A DNA stretch of 64,000 bases, taken from Pseudomonas helmanticensis (lineage in GTDB: Bacteria > Pseudomonadota > Gammaproteobacteria > Pseudomonadales > Pseudomonadaceae). The stretch spans positions 1,351,001 through 1,415,000 of the forward strand of contig NZ_FXUY01000002.1 in NCBI RefSeq assembly GCF_900182985.1. Reading direction: 5' to 3'. The notes under the pieces are model-generated. The model was given only the letters and a program-made list of their open reading frames with translations, ran no database searches and was not told the DNA's origin. Both the position numbers and the translations under genes were made by a program. Below, in pieces: positions 35,523 to 45,504 of this stretch. How positions within the stretch are numbered: the stretch's first letter is position 1; each line of letters begins with the position of its first letter.

Positions 35523-37031
35523 ATGGCGCATAACGAAGCAGTCGACGTAGTACTGGTTGGGGCCGGCATCATGAGTGCCACCCTTGCCGTACTGCTCAAA
35601 GAGCTCGACCCCGCGATCAAGCTGGAAGTCGTCGAGCTGATGGATTCCGGTGCTGCGGAGAGTTCCAACCCGTGGAACAACGCCGGTACCGGTCACGCTG
35701 GCCTGTGCGAGTTGAACTACACGCCGCAAGCCGCCGATGGCACCGTCGACATCAAGAAAGCCGTGCACATCAACACCCAGTTCGAGGTGTCGAAGCAGTT
35801 CTGGTCGTACCTGACCAAGAAAGGCACGTTCGGCTCGTGCAAATCCTTCATCAGCCCGGTGCCGCACCTGAGTTTCGTCCAGGGCGACTCAGGCGTGTCC
35901 TTCCTCAAGGATCGCTTTGATGTGCTGCACAAGCATCACGCCTTCGCCGACATGGAATACACCGAAGACAAGGCCAAAATGGCCGAGTGGATGCCGCTGA
36001 TGATGCCGGGCCGCTCGCCGGACGAAGTCCTCGCCGCAACCCGCGTGATGAACGGCACCGACGTCAACTTCGGCGCCCTGACCAATCAGTTGCTCAAGCA
36101 CCTGACCAGCGCACCCGACACCCAGGTCAAATACTGCAAGCGCGTCACCGGCCTCAAGCGTAACGGCAACGGCTGGACCGTCAGCATCAAGGACGTCAAC
36201 AGCGGCAGCACTCGTGAAGTCGACGCCAAGTTCGTCTTCCTCGGCGCGGGCGGTGCGGCGCTGCCGTTGTTGCAGGCTTCGGGTATCGAAGAAAGCAAAG
36301 GCTTCGGCGGCTTCCCGATCAGCGGCCAGTGGCTGCGTTGCGACAACCCGGAAGTGGTCAAACTGCACCAGGCCAAGGTTTACAGCCAGGCCGCCGTGGG
36401 TTCGCCACCGATGTCGGTGCCGCACCTCGACACCCGCGTTGTCGACGGCAAGAAATCCCTGCTGTTCGGGCCATACGCCGGTTTCACCACCAAGTTCCTC
36501 AAGCACGGCTCCTTCATGGACCTGCCGCTGTCGGTTCGCGCCGGCAACATCGGGCCGATGCTGGCGGTAGCGAAAAACAACATGGACCTGACCAAATACC
36601 TGGTCAGCGAAGTGATGCAATCGATGGAACAGCGTCTGGATTCCCTGCGTCGTTTCTACCCTGAGGCGAAAGCCGAAGACTGGCGCCTGGAAGTGGCCGG
36701 CCAACGGGTGCAGATCATCAAGAAAGACCCGAAAAAGGGCGGCATCCTGCAATTCGGTACCGAACTGGTGTCGGCCAAGGACGGCTCCCTCGCCGCCCTG
36801 CTCGGTGCTTCGCCAGGCGCGTCGGTGACCGTTTCGATCATGCTGGAACTGATCGAGAAATGCTTCCCGGCCAAGGCCAAGGGTGAATGGGCTGGCAAAC
36901 TGGCGGAGATCTTCCCGGCCCGTGAAAAGGTTCTGGAAACCGATGCTGCGCTGTATCGCAAGATCAACACGCAGAACAACATCGCGCTGGAGCTGGTTGA
37001 AGAAAGCAGCGAGACCCCAAGCTACGCTTGA
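35523..37031 (+). CDS. mqo: Malate:quinone oxidoreductase
   Basis: A 502-residue FAD-dependent peripheral membrane enzyme that oxidises malate to oxaloacetate and reduces quinone, replacing or supplementing NAD-malate dehydrogenase in the TCA cycle. The FAD Rossmann motif [17 protein letters not shown] is at residues 8-24; [20 protein letters not shown] is the family signature. ATG 35523 follows TTTTGGAGACGCG. Pseudomonads often have more than one mqo; gene order here matches mqoB of P. aeruginosa from memory. Ends in a strong terminator. Confidence 0.95.
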   Translation: MAHNEAVDVVLVGAGIMSATLAVLLKELDPAIKLEVVELMDSGAAESSNPWNNAGTGHAGLCELNYTPQAADGTVDIKKAVHINTQFEVSKQFWSYLTKKGTFGSCKSFISPVPHLSFVQGDSGVSFLKDRFDVLHKHHAFADMEYTEDKAKMAEWMPLMMPGRSPDEVLAATRVMNGTDVNFGALTNQLLKHLTSAPDTQVKYCKRVTGLKRNGNGWTVSIKDVNSGSTREVDAKFVFLGAGGAALPLLQASGIEESKGFGGFPISGQWLRCDNPEVVKLHQAKVYSQAAVGSPPMSVPHLDTRVVDGKKSLLFGPYAGFTTKFLKHGSFMDLPLSVRAGNIGPMLAVAKNNMDLTKYLVSEVMQSMEQRLDSLRRFYPEAKAEDWRLEVAGQRVQIIKKDPKKGGILQFGTELVSAKDGSLAALLGASPGASVTVSIMLELIEKCFPAKAKGEWAGKLAEIFPAREKVLETDAALYRKINTQNNIALELVEESSETPSYA

Positions 37032-37041
37032 TCACGCCGCA

Positions 37042-37082
37042 TAAAAAACGCCCCGTACTCAGTGAGTGCGGGGCGTTTTTTA
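37042..37082 (+). terminator. Intrinsic terminator of mqo
   Basis: Stem AACGCCCCGTACTC/GAGTGCGGGGCGTT followed by TTTTTT. Confidence 0.92.
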
Positions 37083-37118
37083 TGGCCAGGTAAAACCAAT
37101 ACCGCTGGCTCACCTACC

Positions 37119-37256
37119 TTTGTGGCGAGGGGATTTATCTCCGCTGGGCTGCGAAGCGGCCCCAAAACCTGCTGATAAGGTGTGTCAGGCAAACCGCACT
37201 CACTGATTTTGCGACTGCTGCGCAGCCGAACGGGGATAAATCCCCTCGCCACAGTT
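37119..37256. repeat. Family E repeat, long form
   Basis: Ends TTTGTGGCGAGGGGATTTATC and GGGGATAAATCCCCTCGCCACA (given in part: GATAAATCCCCTCGCCACA) form inverted termini around a 90-bp core with its own hairpin GCTGCGAAGCGGC/GCTGCGCAGC. Confidence 0.85.
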
Positions 37257-37268
37257 ATTGGGGATACC

Positions 37269-37556
37269 TCAGGTACGGGACTTTGCGATCAGCTCGATGT
37301 ATTCCGGGGCATTGCGCTGATCGGCGATCAGCTCAACGAAAGTCTTGCCCTGCTCGTCCTTGCCATCAACGTCATAACCCGCCTCGACGAAGAAGCCCAG
37401 AAAGCGCTCGAAGTCATCGATGCGCAAGCCACGGTAAGCCTTGATCAGTTTGTGCAGCGACGGCGAAGTGGCGTCGACCGGCTCAAAATCGAGGAACAGC
37501 TTGATCTGCTCATCGCCGATCTCGTCACCAATCACTTGTTTCTTATCTTTACGCAT
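37269..37556 (-). CDS. PA4642-family protein
   Basis: A 95-residue acidic soluble protein that I recognise as the conserved small gene next to mqoB in Pseudomonas (PA4642 family). It begins MRKDKKQVIGDEIGDEQIKL and consists of helical segments ending in an ankyrin-like GKDEQGKTFVELIADQRN. Function unknown. It may be cotranscribed with the gene 63 bp upstream, which lies on the same strand. Confidence 0.82.
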   Translation of the reverse strand: MRKDKKQVIGDEIGDEQIKLFLDFEPVDATSPSLHKLIKAYRGLRIDDFERFLGFFVEAGYDVDGKDEQGKTFVELIADQRNAPEYIELIAKSRT

Positions 37557-37619
37557 TGCCGACTCCAGCTCGCAGACATGACACGGGGCGGGCAGTTTAC
37601 CCCTGCCCGACGGCCAGGC

Positions 37620-38099
37620 TCAACGCGAACGCGTACTGCCGGTGTGCAAATCGGCCCAGATGTGGCCGTTGGCGTAACTGAGGAACTGTACATACACGCT
37701 GTCGTTGCGCAGCAAGTCGATGACCACGCGGTATTGGGCCAGTGGATAAAAAAGCGTCAGGGTTTTGCTCTTGTCGTCGTAGATCGGCTTTTTCAGGCTT
37801 TTGCTTTCGCCGTCGAAATTGACCAGCACTTGAGTAATGGTCGCGCCTTTGTTCAGGGACTTGCCCTTGAGGCGGATCAGCAGCGGCGAGGTGACCGGAA
37901 TCGGTTGCTGATTGGACTGGCGTTGCGCGCCCACCACAACGGAATAGTCGGTGACTTGCATGAGTTGCTGCTGCTCAGGCTCGGCATCGCGCAGGGTCAG
38001 ATCGTCCGGCGGCAGGAACTGGCTGTGCATCGGCGCGGCGGAAAGGGGCAGGCTGAGGGCCAGCAGCAGGGCGGCGAAGCTGCGGATAATGAGGCGCAT
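37620..38099 (-). CDS. Periplasmic hypothetical protein, 159 aa
   Basis: An exported protein with a clear Sec signal peptide (MRLIIRSFAALLLALSLPLSA, cleavage about residue 22) and no lipobox. The mature part is beta-rich (TQVLVNFDGESKSLKKPIY, LTLFYPLAQYRVVIDLL) and has no motif that I can name. Conserved position beside the PA4642-like gene suggests a core Pseudomonas gene of unknown role. Confidence 0.8.
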   Translation of the reverse strand: MRLIIRSFAALLLALSLPLSAAPMHSQFLPPDDLTLRDAEPEQQQLMQVTDYSVVVGAQRQSNQQPIPVTSPLLIRLKGKSLNKGATITQVLVNFDGESKSLKKPIYDDKSKTLTLFYPLAQYRVVIDLLRNDSVYVQFLSYANGHIWADLHTGSTRSR

Positions 38100-38147
38100 G
38101 ACAGGCTCCGGAAGGCGGGGCCGAGCACTCTAGCATGGGATTAAAAG

Positions 38148-38230
38148 CAAAAGATCGCAGCGTTCCGCAGCTCCTGCAGGGTTTACAGCATTCCCATGTA
38201 GGAGCTGCCGAAGGCTGCGATCTTTTGATC
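38148..38230. repeat. REP pair, family A, one arm degenerate
   Basis: The left arm reads AAGATCGCAGCGTTCCGCAG, which no longer pairs fully with the right arm TGTAGGAGCTGCCGAAGGCT; the left arm has lost part of the palindrome. Confidence 0.85.
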
Positions 38231-38234
38231 TTGC

Positions 38235-38792
38235 TTACATGCCTTTAACGGCAAAGATCCCGTTGGCGTTGCGCCAGTAGCCTTTGTAATCCATGCCGTA
38301 ACCGAAGATGTAACGGTCGATGCACGGCAGGCCGACGAAATCGGCTTTCAGGTCAGGACGCGCCTTGCGGTCGTGATCCTTGTCGATCAGCACGGCGGTG
38401 TGCACTTTGCGCGCGCCAGCGTGTTTGCAGAAGTCGATGATCGCGCCAAGGGTGTGGCCTTCATCGAGAATGTCGTCGATGATCAGCACGTCGCGGTCGA
38501 TGAACGAGACTTCCGGCTTGGCTTTCCAGAACAGATCGCCGCCGCTGGTTTCATTGCGATAGCGGGTCGCGTGCAGGTAAGACGCTTCCAGCGGAAATTG
38601 CAGATGCGTCAGCAGCTTGCCGGAGAAGATCAGGCCGCCGTTCATCACGCAGAACACCACCGGGTTGCTGTCAGCCAGTTGTTCGTTGATTTGTGCACCG
38701 ACGCGAGCGATGGCGGCCTCGACTTCAGATTCGGTGTACAGGCAGTCAGCCTCTCGCATGATTTGACGGATATGCTCGAGATCAGCGGACAT
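38235..38792 (-). CDS. hpt: Hypoxanthine-guanine phosphoribosyltransferase
   Basis: A 185-residue purine salvage enzyme that joins hypoxanthine or guanine to PRPP. The PRPP-binding loop is VLIIDDILDEGHTL near residue 100. YGMDYKGYWRNANGIFAV near the C terminus is the short lineage-specific form. ATG 38792 (after CCTGGAGAGCGCC) was chosen over 38831. It is divergent from upp; the shared 162-bp region has two palindromes. Confidence 0.9.
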   Translation of the reverse strand: MSADLEHIRQIMREADCLYTESEVEAAIARVGAQINEQLADSNPVVFCVMNGGLIFSGKLLTHLQFPLEASYLHATRYRNETSGGDLFWKAKPEVSFIDRDVLIIDDILDEGHTLGAIIDFCKHAGARKVHTAVLIDKDHDRKARPDLKADFVGLPCIDRYIFGYGMDYKGYWRNANGIFAVKGM

Positions 38793-38882
38793 GGCGCTCT
38801 CCAGGGGGTTCGATTTCGGAAAAGCGGGCAAAGGTACGCATCCCGCGAGGTCGAATCAAGCATTTGTGGACTAACGTACAGA

Positions 38883-38920
38883 ATGTCCTATAGGACATCA
38901 CCCTCGGATAGATTAATCTA
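38883..38920. promoter_or_regulatory. Two palindromes between hpt and upp
   Basis: A perfect 16-bp palindrome ATGTCCTATAGGACAT (38883-38898) and, 10 bp on, a perfect 12-bp palindrome TAGATTAATCTA (38909-38920). Their location between divergent purine and pyrimidine salvage genes suggests an operator for one shared regulator. I cannot name the regulator. Confidence 0.5.
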
Positions 38921-38954
38921 GGCCGGTTTTTTTGCCCGCCGCCGGAGTTTTTTC

Positions 38955-39593
38955 ATGCCCATCCTCGAGATCCGCCATCCGCTGATCCGCCATAAACTCG
39001 GCCTGATGCGCCGCGCTGACATCAGCACCAAGAATTTCCGTGAGCTTGCTCAGGAAGTCGGCGCCCTGTTGACCTATGAAGCTACAAAAGATTTGCCGCT
39101 GGAATCCTACGATATTCAAGGCTGGTGCGGCACCGTGTCGGTCGAGAAGATCGCCGGCAAGAAGATCACCGTCGTGCCGATCCTGCGCGCCGGCATCGGC
39201 ATGCTCGAAGGCGTGTTGAGCCTGATCCCGGGTGCCAAGGTTTCCGCTGTGGGTGTCGCCCGCAATGAAGAAACCCTGCAAGCGCACACCTATCTGGAAA
39301 AACTGGTTCCGGAAATCGACGAACGGTTGGCGATGATCATCGACCCGATGCTCGCCACCGGCAGCTCGATGGTTGCGACCATTGACCTGCTGAAGAAAGC
39401 CGGTTGCAAGGACATCCGCGCGATGGTGCTGGTTGCCGCGCCGGAAGGCATTGCAGCAGTGGAAAAAGCTCACCCGGACGTGACCATCTACACCGCGTCC
39501 ATCGATGAGCGCTTGAACGAGCACGGCTACATCATTCCTGGACTTGGCGACGCCGGTGACAAGATCTTCGGCACCAAGCAGAAGGACGCGTAA
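38955..39593 (+). CDS. upp: Uracil phosphoribosyltransferase
   Basis: A 212-residue enzyme making UMP from uracil and PRPP. The PRPP loop is [12 protein letters not shown] (about residue 131) and the uracil-binding end is [16 protein letters not shown]. Length is standard. ATG 38955 follows CGGAGTTTTTTC. Stop codon is 2 bp before uraA, so uptake and conversion of uracil are one transcription unit. Confidence 0.97.
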   Translation: MPILEIRHPLIRHKLGLMRRADISTKNFRELAQEVGALLTYEATKDLPLESYDIQGWCGTVSVEKIAGKKITVVPILRAGIGMLEGVLSLIPGAKVSAVGVARNEETLQAHTYLEKLVPEIDERLAMIIDPMLATGSSMVATIDLLKKAGCKDIRAMVLVAAPEGIAAVEKAHPDVTIYTASIDERLNEHGYIIPGLGDAGDKIFGTKQKDA

Positions 39594-39595
39594 CC

Positions 39596-40870
39596 ATGCA
39601 GCAAGAGTTCAACGATCCGCTCTGGCGCACGGTGCTGTCCGGCGCCCAGATGCTGTTCGTGGCTTTCGGCGCTTTGGTGCTGATGCCGCTGATCACGGGC
39701 CTGGACCCGAACGTGGCACTGTTTACCGCAGGTCTAGGGACGATTCTGTTCCAGATCGTCACCGGGCGTCAGGTGCCGGTGTTTCTGGCGTCGAGCTTCG
39801 CTTTCATCACCCCGATCATTCTCGCCAAGGGCCAGTTCGGCCTCGCCGCGACCATGGGCGGTGTGATGGCGGCCGGTTTCGTCTACACCTTCCTGGGCCT
39901 TGCCGTGAAGATCAAAGGCACGGGCTTCATCGACCGTTTGCTGCCGCCGGTGGTGATTGGTCCGGTGATCATTTCCATCGGTCTGGCCATGGCGCCGATT
40001 GCTGCGAATATGGCGATGGGCAAGGCTGGCGACGGTTCTGAACTGATCCACTACCAGACCGCCATGCTGATCTCGATGCCGGCGCTGCTGACCACGTTGA
40101 TCGTCGCGGTGTTCGGCAAAGGCATCTTCCGTCTGGTGCCGATCATTTCCGGTGTGCTGGTCGGTTTTGGTATGGCGTTCTATTTCGGCGTGGTCGACAC
40201 CGCGAAGATTGCCGCCGCGCCATGGTTTGCGATTCCGCATTTCACCGCGCCGGAATTCAACTGGCAGGCGATCCTGTTCATCGTTCCGGTGGCGCTGGCT
40301 CCGGCCATTGAACACATCGGTGGCGTGATTGCCGTGGGTAGCGTGACCGGTCGCGATTACCTGAAAAAACCAGGCCTGCATCGCACCCTGCTCGGTGACG
40401 GCATTGCCACCACCGCCGCCGGCCTGTTCGGCGGCCCGCCAAACACCACCTACGCCGAAGTGACTGGCGCAGTGATGCTGACCAAGAACTACAATCCGAA
40501 AATCATGACCTGGGCGGCGGTCTTCGCCATCACCCTGGCGTTTATCGGCAAGTTCGGCGCACTGCTGCAAAGCATTCCGGTGCCGGTGATGGGCGGGATT
40601 CTGTGCCTGTTGTTCGGTTCGATTGCGGCGGTGGGCATGAACACCCTGATCCGCCACAAGATCGATCTGGGCGAGGCGCGCAATCTGGTGATTGTCTCGG
40701 TGACATTGGTGTTCGGGATTGGCGGTGTGCTGGTCGGTACCGGTACTGGTCCGGACGACTTCGGCCTCAAAGGCATCGCATTGTGCGCGGTGGTGGCGAT
40801 TGCGCTGAACCTGATTCTGCCGGGCAATGACGGCTGGAAGAACAAGAAGGCGGATGAGCCGCTGATCTAA
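39596..40870 (+). CDS. uraA: Uracil permease (NCS2 family)
   Basis: A 424-residue inner-membrane uracil:H+ symporter with about 14 membrane segments. NCS2 signatures are visible: ASSFAFITPI in TM3, PAIEHIGGVIAVGSVTGRDY, and GLFGGPPNTTYAEVTGAV. It is translationally linked to upp. A family B repeat follows in place of a clear terminator. Confidence 0.95.
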   Translation: MQQEFNDPLWRTVLSGAQMLFVAFGALVLMPLITGLDPNVALFTAGLGTILFQIVTGRQVPVFLASSFAFITPIILAKGQFGLAATMGGVMAAGFVYTFLGLAVKIKGTGFIDRLLPPVVIGPVIISIGLAMAPIAANMAMGKAGDGSELIHYQTAMLISMPALLTTLIVAVFGKGIFRLVPIISGVLVGFGMAFYFGVVDTAKIAAAPWFAIPHFTAPEFNWQAILFIVPVALAPAIEHIGGVIAVGSVTGRDYLKKPGLHRTLLGDGIATTAAGLFGGPPNTTYAEVTGAVMLTKNYNPKIMTWAAVFAITLAFIGKFGALLQSIPVPVMGGILCLLFGSIAAVGMNTLIRHKIDLGEARNLVIVSVTLVFGIGGVLVGTGTGPDDFGLKGIALCAVVAIALNLILPGNDGWKNKKADEPLI

Positions 40871-40881
40871 ACCCTTAGATC

Positions 40882-41010
40882 TGATCGTTCCCACGCTCTG
40901 CGTGGGAATGCAGCCCGTGACGCTCCGCGTCACTGGACGCGGAGCGTCCCTAGAGGCATTCCCACGCAGAGCGTGGGAACGATCATGTGGGAGCGGGCTT
41001 GCTCGCGAAG
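40882..41010. repeat. Family B repeat followed by a single REP-like unit
   Basis: Outer arms TGATCGTTCCCACGCTCTGC and its inverse (GAGCGTGGGAACGATCA) enclose an inner GACGCTCCGCGTC palindrome pair. TGTGGGAGCGGGCTTGCTCG is attached directly at 40986-41010 as an unpaired REP-like unit. Confidence 0.87.
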
Positions 41011-41020
41011 CTTCTGGCTC

Positions 41021-42046
41021 TTAGAGGGCCAGCGGCGCTCGTTCGCAGAGAGTTGCCAACGCCTTCGCCCATTGCCGGTCGTCATTCAGGCATGGCACCA
41101 GCACCAACTCCTCGCCCCCCGCTTCGCGGAACTGCTCCTTGCCGCGATCGCCAATCTCTTCCAGCGTCTCGATGCAATCGGCGACAAACGCCGGGCACAT
41201 CACCAGCAGCTTCTTCACGCCGCTTTTACCCAGCTCATCCAGCCGCGCTTCGGTGTACGGTTCGATCCATTTCGCCCGGCCCAACCGCGACTGAAACGAT
41301 ACCGACCACTTGCCGTCCGGCAGGCCCATGCGCTCAGCGAACAGCGCTGCAGTTCGCAGGCATTGTGCGCGATAACAGGTGGCCATTACCGCCGGTGAAG
41401 CGTTCTTGCAGCAGTCGTCATTCTTGAAACAATGATTACCCGTCGGGTCGAGCTTGGTCAGGTGCCGTTCCGGCAACCCGTGGAAACTCAACAGCAAGTG
41501 ATCGTAATCCTGCTGCAAGTGCGGTCTGGCGCTTGCAACCAGCGCGTCGAGATACTCCGGCTGATCGTAGAACGGTTGCAGCACCGACAGCTGCACATTG
41601 AGCTTCTTCTCGCGGATCACTCGCTTGGCTTCTTCGATCACCGTGGTCGTGGTGCTGTCGGCGAACTGTGGATACAGCGGCGCCAGCGTGATGCGCTTGT
41701 GTCCCGCGGCCACCAGCTTGAGCAAACAGGTTTCAATCGACGGCTCGCCGTAACGCATGGCCAGTTCCACCGGGCCCTGAGTCCACTGCGCGTGCATCTG
41801 CTGTTGCAGGCGACGGCTGAGCACCACCAGTGGCGAGCCCTCCTCCCACCAGATCGACGCGTAGGCGTGGGCCGACTGTTCCGGACGCTTGATCAGGATC
41901 AGCGATACCAGCAGACGCCGCACCGGCCATGGCAGGTCGATCACGTACGGGTCCATCAGAAATTGATTGAGGTAGCTGCGCACATCGGCCACAGAGGTTG
42001 AGGCCGGGGAACCCAGGTTGACCAGAAGCAAGGCGTGATCGGTCAT
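41021..42046 (-). CDS. hemH: Ferrochelatase, with cysteine-rich insert
   Basis: A 341-residue ferrochelatase inserting Fe2+ into protoporphyrin IX, the last step of haem synthesis. Catalytic His189 lies in [10 protein letters not shown]. Between it and the [11 protein letters not shown] segment is a cysteine-rich stretch (Cys206, 212, 213, 224, 229), typical of the pseudomonad branch and suitable for an iron-sulfur or other metal site. ATG 42046 ([10 protein letters not shown]) follows AGGACGTTGC. The TIGR01777 gene ends 13 bp upstream on the same strand, so they form an operon. Confidence 0.94.
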   Translation of the reverse strand: MTDHALLLVNLGSPASTSVADVRSYLNQFLMDPYVIDLPWPVRRLLVSLILIKRPEQSAHAYASIWWEEGSPLVVLSRRLQQQMHAQWTQGPVELAMRYGEPSIETCLLKLVAAGHKRITLAPLYPQFADSTTTTVIEEAKRVIREKKLNVQLSVLQPFYDQPEYLDALVASARPHLQQDYDHLLLSFHGLPERHLTKLDPTGNHCFKNDDCCKNASPAVMATCYRAQCLRTAALFAERMGLPDGKWSVSFQSRLGRAKWIEPYTEARLDELGKSGVKKLLVMCPAFVADCIETLEEIGDRGKEQFREAGGEELVLVPCLNDDRQWAKALATLCERAPLAL

Positions 42047-42059
42047 GCAACGTCCTATT

Positions 42060-42962
42060 TCAGAGGCGGCTGGAGAGATCATCCAGGGCCGCGCGTAAAT
42101 CCGTGAACTGGAAAGTGAAACCCGCTTCCAGCAAGCGTTCCGGCAAAGCCTTCTGGCCGCCGAGCAACAACAAAGACATCTCGCCGAGGCCGACCTTCAG
42201 GGCCAGGGTCGGCATCGGCATGAACGCCGGGCGGTGCAGCACGCTGCCCAGCGTCTTGGCAAATTCGCGATTGCGCACAGGTTTTGGCGCGCACGCATTA
42301 TAAGGACCACTGGCCTGATCGCGGTGCAGAAGAAAATCAATCAGGGCGATTTGATCGTTGATATGAATCCACGGCATCCACTGCCGACCATTGCCCAAAG
42401 GCCCGCCGAGCCCGAGCTTGAACGGCAGCAGTAACCGCGACAAAAAGCCGCCCTCGGCCGACAGCACCAGCCCGGTGCGCACCAGCACCACACGGATGCC
42501 CTGCGCTTCGGCGCGCAGCGCGGTTTCTTCCCAGGCGATGCACAACTGACTGGCGAAGTCGTCGATCACCGGCGGCGAGTCTTCCGTCAGTTCGCGCTCG
42601 CCACCATCGCCGTACCAGCCGATCGCCGATCCGGAAATCAGCAACGCCGGTTTTTGCGCGCGGGTTTCCAGCCACGCCAGCAAGGTTTCCGTGAGCTTGA
42701 TCCGACTGCTCCACAGCAACGCTTTGCGTCGATGGGTCCACGGCCGGTCGGCAATCGGTGCGCCAGCAAGATTGATGATCGCGTCCACGGGTTCCTCGCC
42801 GAGGTCTTCGAGATGCGCAATGCCACGCACTTGCGCACCGCAGATTTTCGCGACTTTTTCCGCTTTGCGACTCCACACGGTCAGGCGGTGCCCCTGCCCT
42901 GACCAGTGCCGGCAAAGCTGACGTCCGATCAAACCAGTACCGCCGGTCAGCAATATGTGCAT
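42060..42962 (-). CDS. TIGR01777 family NAD-dependent epimerase-like protein
   Basis: A 300-residue extended SDR protein of the YfcH/SULA type. The nucleotide motif is [13 protein letters not shown] at the N terminus, with [17 protein letters not shown] and a C-terminal DUF1731 segment ([18 protein letters not shown]). Substrate unknown. ATG 42962 follows CGAGGAAGATGT. It is divergent from the renalase-like gene of the light-type regulon and could share its promoter region, though no TGTACA pair directly overlaps its own start. Confidence 0.88.
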   Translation of the reverse strand: MHILLTGGTGLIGRQLCRHWSGQGHRLTVWSRKAEKVAKICGAQVRGIAHLEDLGEEPVDAIINLAGAPIADRPWTHRRKALLWSSRIKLTETLLAWLETRAQKPALLISGSAIGWYGDGGERELTEDSPPVIDDFASQLCIAWEETALRAEAQGIRVVLVRTGLVLSAEGGFLSRLLLPFKLGLGGPLGNGRQWMPWIHINDQIALIDFLLHRDQASGPYNACAPKPVRNREFAKTLGSVLHRPAFMPMPTLALKVGLGEMSLLLLGGQKALPERLLEAGFTFQFTDLRAALDDLSSRL

Positions 42963-43063
42963 GACATCTTCCTCGCGTGGCGTTTTACCCTGATCACTAG
43001 TCTATTTTTATAAACAGGGATCTTTTCTAACGGGCAGGCTCTATTGTTTAACCATAGGCCAAG

Positions 43064-44356
<1,293 letters not shown>

Positions 44357-44361
<5 letters not shown>

Positions 44362-44440
44362 GAGCTGCCGAAGGCTGCGATCTTTTGATCCTGTTTTTAA
44401 AAACAACATCAAAAGATCGCAGCCTTCGGCAGCCCCCTAC
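44357..44440. repeat. REP pair, family A variant, overlapping a stop codon
   Basis: Left arm TGTAGGAGCTGCCGAAGGCT starts within the last codons of the TIGR02450 gene; inverse arm ends at 44440, eight bases before the first TGTACA half-site of operon 2. The inner arms GATCTTTTGAT/ATCAAAAGATC pair too, so it may act as the terminator of operon 1. Confidence 0.88.
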
Positions 44441-44447
44441 AGAAACT

Positions 44448-44521
44448 TGTACAAACAATTTGACTTGTACACCTTTGAATCTATGCTAACCCAATATTGT
44501 ACAGAGATTGCTCTCTGTACA
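44448..44521 (+). promoter_or_regulatory. Tandem LitR-type operators, operon 2
   Basis: Two pairs with identical geometry: TGTACA (44448-44453)-N12-TGTACA (44466-44471) and TGTACA (44498-44503)-N12-TGTACA (44516-44521). The first pair brackets the -35 box, the second lies just past the predicted transcription start. Two-site repression or cooperative binding by the MerR-type product of the same operon is the simplest reading. Confidence 0.8.
44460..44487 (+). promoter_or_regulatory. Sigma70 promoter of the light-type operon
   Basis: TTGACT (44460-44465), 16-bp spacer, TATGCT (44482-44487). The -35 lies between the two half-sites of operator 1; the predicted start near 44494 is immediately before operator 2. 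Confidence 0.7.
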
Positions 44522-44541
44522 GGTTTAGATTCGAGGTGCTT

Positions 44542-45504
44542 ATGTCCGTCCTTTCCCCGGCCAAACCGAAAATCGCCATCAGCGCCTGCCTGCTGGGTGC
44601 CGAGGTGCGCTTCAACGGTGGGCACAAGGAATCGCGCCTGTGCAGCCGCACCCTTACTGAATATTTCGATTTCACTCCGGTCTGCCCGGAGGTCGCCATC
44701 GGCCTGGGTATTCCCCGCGAGCCGATCCGCCTCGTCGGTGATCCAGATCATCCTGAAGCCATCGGCACGGTGAATCCGGCGATCAACGTCACCCGGCCAC
44801 TGGCCGAGTACGGCGAGAAAATGGCCGCCGAACTCGATGACATCTGCGGCTACATCTTCATGCAGCAATCGCCGTCCTGCGGTCTGGAACGGGTCAAGGT
44901 CTATCACGCCAACGGCGCTCCGGTGAATGGCGGCGGACGCGGCATCTACGCCGAAGCCTTCTGTGCGCAACACCCGGACCTGCCGGTGGAAGAAGCCGGG
45001 CGTCTCAACGATCCGGTACTGCGCGAAAACTTCATCACCCGCGTGTTCGCCTACAGCGCCTGGCAGCAAGTGCTCGGCGAAGGCCTGAGCCGTCGCGCGC
45101 TGACCGAATTCCACTCGCGCTACAAATACCTGCTGATGGCCCACAACCCGCTGCAATACAAAGCACTGGGCAAACTGCTGGGCAATATGGCGCACACCGA
45201 TCCCGCCGAACTCGGCCCGCGCTACTTCAGCGAACTGATGGCGGCGCTGAAAAAATGCGCCACGCGCGGCACGCACTGCAACGTGTTGCTGCACATCAGC
45301 GGATATCTGAAACAGGTCATCAGCGCCGCAGACAAACAGGAAATGGTTCACGTCATCGACCAGTACCGTCAGGGCATCGTGCCGCTGGTGGTGCCGTTGA
45401 CGCTGCTCAAGCATCACTTTCGCCAACATCCCGATCCGTATATCGCGCAACAGGTTTACCTGCAACCGCACCCGGAAAACCTCAGCCTGCGAAACGCCAT
45501 CTGA
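44542..45504 (+). CDS. DUF523 and DUF1722 domain protein
   Basis: A 320-residue fusion of DUF523 (residues about 8-150; ISACLLGAEVRFNGGHK and SPSCGLERVKVY, with conserved Cys) and DUF1722 (about 190-310; YKYLLMAHN, then QYRQGIVPLVVPLTLLKHH). The DUF523 half has a Cys pattern suggesting metal or cluster binding; no reaction is known. ATG 44542 follows CGAGGTGCT. First gene of the operon; its stop overlaps the MerR start (TGATG). Common companion of photolyase and LitR genes. Confidence 0.9.
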   Translation: MSVLSPAKPKIAISACLLGAEVRFNGGHKESRLCSRTLTEYFDFTPVCPEVAIGLGIPREPIRLVGDPDHPEAIGTVNPAINVTRPLAEYGEKMAAELDDICGYIFMQQSPSCGLERVKVYHANGAPVNGGGRGIYAEAFCAQHPDLPVEEAGRLNDPVLRENFITRVFAYSAWQQVLGEGLSRRALTEFHSRYKYLLMAHNPLQYKALGKLLGNMAHTDPAELGPRYFSELMAALKKCATRGTHCNVLLHISGYLKQVISAADKQEMVHVIDQYRQGIVPLVVPLTLLKHHFRQHPDPYIAQQVYLQPHPENLSLRNAI

